From an uncultured Peptococcaceae bacterium (GTDB lineage: Bacteria > Bacillota > Peptococcia > Peptococcales > Peptococcaceae): DNA of 7,722 nucleotides. Within the stretch, counting starts at the first letter, position 1; every line of letters begins with the position of its first letter. The notes below the pieces were generated by a model that worked only from the letters and a program-made list of their open reading frames with translations, made no database searches and had not been told where the DNA came from. The stretch is from positions 1 to 7,722 of the forward strand of contig CALAKO010000215.1 in the NCBI GenBank assembly GCA_937922955.1, written 5' to 3'. Positions 5,396 to 7,722 of the stretch are shown here, in pieces. Made by a program: the position numbers and the translations under genes.

Positions 5396-7432
5396 ATGGA
5401 AATCAAATTAGCGCCCAATGCCGGATTTTGTTTCGGTGTACGTGCGGCGATCAATAAAGGTGAAAAACTCATAGAGGAAGGGAAAGGTCCTATTGCAACG
5501 CTGGGACCGTTGATCCATAATCCTCAGGAGGTTGCGCGTTTGGAATCTCTTGGAATTCGATCCTATGATGATTTGAAGGACATTCAAGAGAAAAACGTTC
5601 TTATTCGTACACATGGCGTTGCGCCTTCCGTTTATCAGGATATCGAAGCTTCTGGGCACACGTATTTTGACTGTACTTGTCCAAAGGTCAAAAAGGTTCA
5701 GCAAATTGCGCGTGAACATGCAGAAGCAGGTTATCAGGTACTGATTTTGGGTGATCGCAATCATCCGGAAGTCATGGCTATTGTTGGCTGGACTGGCGAC
5801 ACGGCCATTGTCTTCATCAGTATGGATGAACTGGAGGCTCTGTCTCTCACAGGCAAAAAAATATGCCTGGTATCTCAAACCACCGAAAAGTACGAACGCT
5901 TTGAAAGCGCGGTTGCTTATCTGGAAAGTCTTGAGTTAGAAGAGCTTGTTATTCACAATACTATTTGTGCAGCAACGAGAGACAGACAGTCTGATGCCAG
6001 CGACCTTGCAAAGCAGGTAGATCTGATGATTGTTATTGGCGGCTATAACAGCGCTAATACATGCAAGCTCGTTTCAATCTGCCAGGATGCAGGCGTAACA
6101 ACCAAACATGTTGAATCTGCAGCAGATTTGCAGAATGAATGGTTTGAAGGCATCAATAAAATTGGTTTAACAGCAGGGGCATCGACTCCTGACTGGATAA
6201 TTAGGGAGGTCATTGACAAGATGGAAGAATTAACAATGGAACAAGGTTTAGAACAGGGTTATGGTACTTTGGAACCACTTAATCTTTATGATGTCGTAAC
6301 AGGTACCGTCGTAAAGATTAATCCCGACGAAGTAATGGTCGACGTAGGTGGCAAATCCGAAGGCGTTATTCCAATCAAGGAGCTGTCCTTCCAAAAAGAT
6401 CCAAATGTCGAAGACATCGTTAAAGTTGGCGATGAAATCCAAGTTATGGTTATTAAGATGGAAAACAACGAAGGTCACATGGTTTTGTCCAAAAAGCGTG
6501 CTGATCAGGAAAAGGCAATGGATGAACTTCAGCAGAAGTTTGACAATGGTGAAGTCATCGAAGCAAAGGTTGTTAGCGATGTAAAGGGCGGCGTTATCGT
6601 AGATATCGGTGCACGTGGCTTTGTGCCAGCATCTCATCTCGACACCAAGTATGTTGACGACATCAAGTCCTTTGTAGGCAACACCTATCGCTTCAAGATC
6701 ATCGAATTTGATCCAAATCCAGAAAACCGCAAGATCATTCTTTCCCGCCGTGTTGTGCTGGAAGAAGAAGAAAAAACTGCACGTGAACAGTTCTGGGCAA
6801 ACATTGAAGAAGGTCAGGTTCTCAAAGGCCGCGTACAACGCATCGCAAACTTCGGCGCATTCGTGGATCTTGGCGGAGTAGACGGTCTTCTTCACATTTC
6901 TGAAATGGGCTGGGGCCGCGTTAAGCAGCCTACCGATGTTGTTAACGTTGGCGACGAAATCGAAGTTTACGTTCTCAGCGCTGACAGCGAAAAGGGCAAA
7001 ATCAGCTTGAGCCTGAAGAAACTGATCCAGAACCCATGGGACAACGTTGCTGAAAGATATCCTGCTGGTGCAGTTATGACTGGTAAAGTTGTTCGTATCG
7101 CTCCATTTGGTGCATTTGTTGCACTTGAAGATGGTGTGGATGGTTTGGTTCACATTTCTCAAATTGCTTGGGAACATGTTGAAAAAGTTGAAGATGCTCT
7201 GGCTATTGGTCAGGAAGTTCAGGTTAAGGTTCTCGAAGTGGACGAAGATCGCAAGCGCATCAGCCTGTCCATCAAGGACCTGAAGGAACGCCCAGTGGTT
7301 GAAAAACCAGCTGCTCCTGCAAAACCAAAGAGACAGCCAAAACCAAAGAGTGACATTCCAGAAGTAAACGAAGCACTCAGCAATGATGCATTTGCTCATC
7401 TGGCAGAACTCATCGAAGAAAACAACGACTAA
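5396..7432 (+). CDS. ispH: IspH (HMBPP reductase) fused to ribosomal protein S1
   Basis: One uninterrupted 678-aa frame. Residues 1 to about 280 are IspH, the 4Fe-4S enzyme reducing HMBPP to IPP and DMAPP in the last MEP step. The cluster cysteines are Cys12 (NAGFCFGV), Cys95 (TCP) and Cys191 (NTICAATRDRQ). Substrate residues are His41, His73 and His123, Glu125, the SANT motif at 219-222 and TAGASTPD at 259-266. Residues from about 296 to 629 hold four S1 RNA-binding OB folds (about 296-367, 385-452, 473-542, 558-629); domains 3 and 4 carry the classic FGAFV...DGLxHIS pattern. A Pro/Lys-rich linker (633-651) and acidic helix end the chain. S1 helps mRNA binding at the ribosome; the short form resembles four-domain Firmicute S1-like proteins. 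The start has GAGAGGG (5383-5389) six bases upstream. Such fusions are known in Clostridia and Negativicutes. Codon use shifts at the junction. Confidence 0.96.
   Translation: MEIKLAPNAGFCFGVRAAINKGEKLIEEGKGPIATLGPLIHNPQEVARLESLGIRSYDDLKDIQEKNVLIRTHGVAPSVYQDIEASGHTYFDCTCPKVKKVQQIAREHAEAGYQVLILGDRNHPEVMAIVGWTGDTAIVFISMDELEALSLTGKKICLVSQTTEKYERFESAVAYLESLELEELVIHNTICAATRDRQSDASDLAKQVDLMIVIGGYNSANTCKLVSICQDAGVTTKHVESAADLQNEWFEGINKIGLTAGASTPDWIIREVIDKMEELTMEQGLEQGYGTLEPLNLYDVVTGTVVKINPDEVMVDVGGKSEGVIPIKELSFQKDPNVEDIVKVGDEIQVMVIKMENNEGHMVLSKKRADQEKAMDELQQKFDNGEVIEAKVVSDVKGGVIVDIGARGFVPASHLDTKYVDDIKSFVGNTYRFKIIEFDPNPENRKIILSRRVVLEEEEKTAREQFWANIEEGQVLKGRVQRIANFGAFVDLGGVDGLLHISEMGWGRVKQPTDVVNVGDEIEVYVLSADSEKGKISLSLKKLIQNPWDNVAERYPAGAVMTGKVVRIAPFGAFVALEDGVDGLVHISQIAWEHVEKVEDALAIGQEVQVKVLEVDEDRKRISLSIKDLKERPVVEKPAAPAKPKRQPKPKSDIPEVNEALSNDAFAHLAELIEENND
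6203..6238 (+). promoter_or_regulatory. Possible internal ribosome binding site at the IspH/S1 junction
   Basis: AGGGAGG (6203-6209) precedes in-frame ATG codons at 6221 (Met276, 11 bases away) and 6236 (Met281). Initiation here would give a free S1 protein of 403 or 398 aa. The SD-like bases encode Arg-Glu-Val of the IspH C-terminal helix, so chance is possible, and 11 bases is longer than ideal. Confidence 0.3.
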
Positions 7433-7444
7433 TCTTTGTTCTCT

Positions 7445-7472
7445 AAAGCTCCGCTTTTGGCGGAGCTTTTTT
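7445..7472 (+). terminator. Rho-independent terminator of ispH-S1
   Basis: A 10-bp stem AAAGCTCCGC (7445-7454) / GCGGAGCTTT (7460-7469) with a 5-base loop and a run of six T (7467-7472). It starts 12 bases after the stop codon and closes the operon. Confidence 0.95.
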
Positions 7473-7722
7473 AATGGATATTGAATATGTTAAAAGATAA
7501 TCTCCTGTGATCGAATAAATCTGGTTTGATATCTAGATTTTAAAATCGCAGGAGATATATTATAAAAAAGAGAAAATTAATCGATTCTCATAATTGCAAG
7601 AGTTGTTGGGTGTCAAGATTGGCGTATAGGATGATTTAGTCGGCTATATCGGAAAAAAATAGGAAAGGCAAGAGAAAAATCACACATAGGAGTGATTAAT
7701 ATTTTCGTTAGAAATAATAAAG
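7473..7722. other. Intergenic region without a supportable gene
   Basis: These 250 bases are AT-rich, with frequent stops in all frames and no SD-preceded ORF of note. Besides the inverted repeat at 7500-7556 it holds two short dyads: GAGAA/TTCTC (7570-7574 with 7585-7589) and AATCAC/GTGATT (7678-7683 with 7692-7697). No clear promoter was seen. It may be the upstream region of a gene beyond the window. Confidence 0.6.
7500..7556. repeat. Two-tier inverted repeat, possible structured RNA
   Basis: The outer arms ATCTCCTGTGAT (7500-7511) and ATCGCAGGAGAT (7545-7556) pair over 12 bp with one T-G wobble. An inner AAATCT/AGATTT pair (7517-7522 with 7535-7540) closes a 12-base loop. There is no T-run on the + strand exit and only a modest T-rich stretch on the - strand exit, so it is a poor terminator. 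It could be a small RNA, a leader element, or a remnant of a short mobile repeat; the sequence does not decide. Confidence 0.5.

Noticed and set aside
6213..6241. A perfect TTGACA at 6213-6218 at the IspH/S1 junction, considered as an internal promoter for S1.
   Set aside because: No acceptable -10 exists at 16-18 bases (ATGGAA at 17), and the bases encode conserved-type IspH residues.
6248..7399. A 383-codon - strand ORF opposite the S1 domains.
   Set aside because: The S1 half avoids codons whose complements are stops, which opens the antisense frame. The peptide is Phe/Asn/His-rich with no domain pattern.
7678..7705. AATCAC/GTGATT hairpin followed by an AT-rich stretch, considered as a terminator.
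   Set aside because: The stem is short and AT-rich with no T-run directly after it, and no gene ends just upstream.
7627..7711. Five TAG triplets within 85 bases, considered as a HutP-type NAG-repeat target.
   Set aside because: Spacings are irregular (about 10, 23, 27 and 22 bases) rather than the short regular spacing of known HutP sites, and TAG is common in AT-rich DNA.

Overview
The window is ordinary, gene-dense bacterial chromosome with short, ordered intergenic gaps. It most likely comes from an anaerobic Firmicute of the Negativicutes/Clostridia type. That is inferred from three traits: an IspH enzyme fused in one frame to a four-domain ribosomal protein S1, a HutP-family protein cotranscribed with cytidylate kinase, and strong SD sequences with sigma-70-type promoters. 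A GTP-type PEP carboxykinase would fit Acidaminococcaceae or Veillonellaceae-like genomes, but the species cannot be named from the sequence. No phage, transposase, CRISPR array or defence gene was found.

Layout. Positions 1-283 hold two tandem tRNA-Gly(GCC) units. The first is cut by the window edge and the second is complete with its own promoter; each ends in the same terminator. rdgB (ITP/XTP pyrophosphatase, 312-914, +) follows with almost no room for a promoter of its own. It converges on pckG (GTP-dependent PEP carboxykinase, 967-2757, -) across a shared bidirectional terminator whose + strand T-tract overlaps the pckG stop codon. A divergent intergenic region of about 208 bp (2758-2965) carries a good + strand promoter and two inverted repeats.

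From 2966 a + strand operon runs through an HI0933/YhiN-type flavoprotein, a HutP-family protein (joined by a GTGA stop/start overlap) and cmk. A near-consensus promoter (5327-5355) then drives the ispH-S1 fusion (5396-7432), which ends at a strong terminator. The last 250 bases have no gene that I can support but contain a sizeable inverted repeat.

How the genes fit together. The set is housekeeping: nucleotide pool cleaning (RdgB), CMP/dCMP phosphorylation (Cmk), the last step of MEP isoprenoid synthesis (IspH), mRNA binding on the ribosome (S1) and carbon flow between oxaloacetate and PEP (PckG). The points most worth a second look are the IspH-S1 fusion with an SD-like sequence and codon-usage change at its junction, the HutP homologue away from any hut genes, the inverted repeat that could hide the pckG ribosome binding site, and the structured 3' intergenic region.
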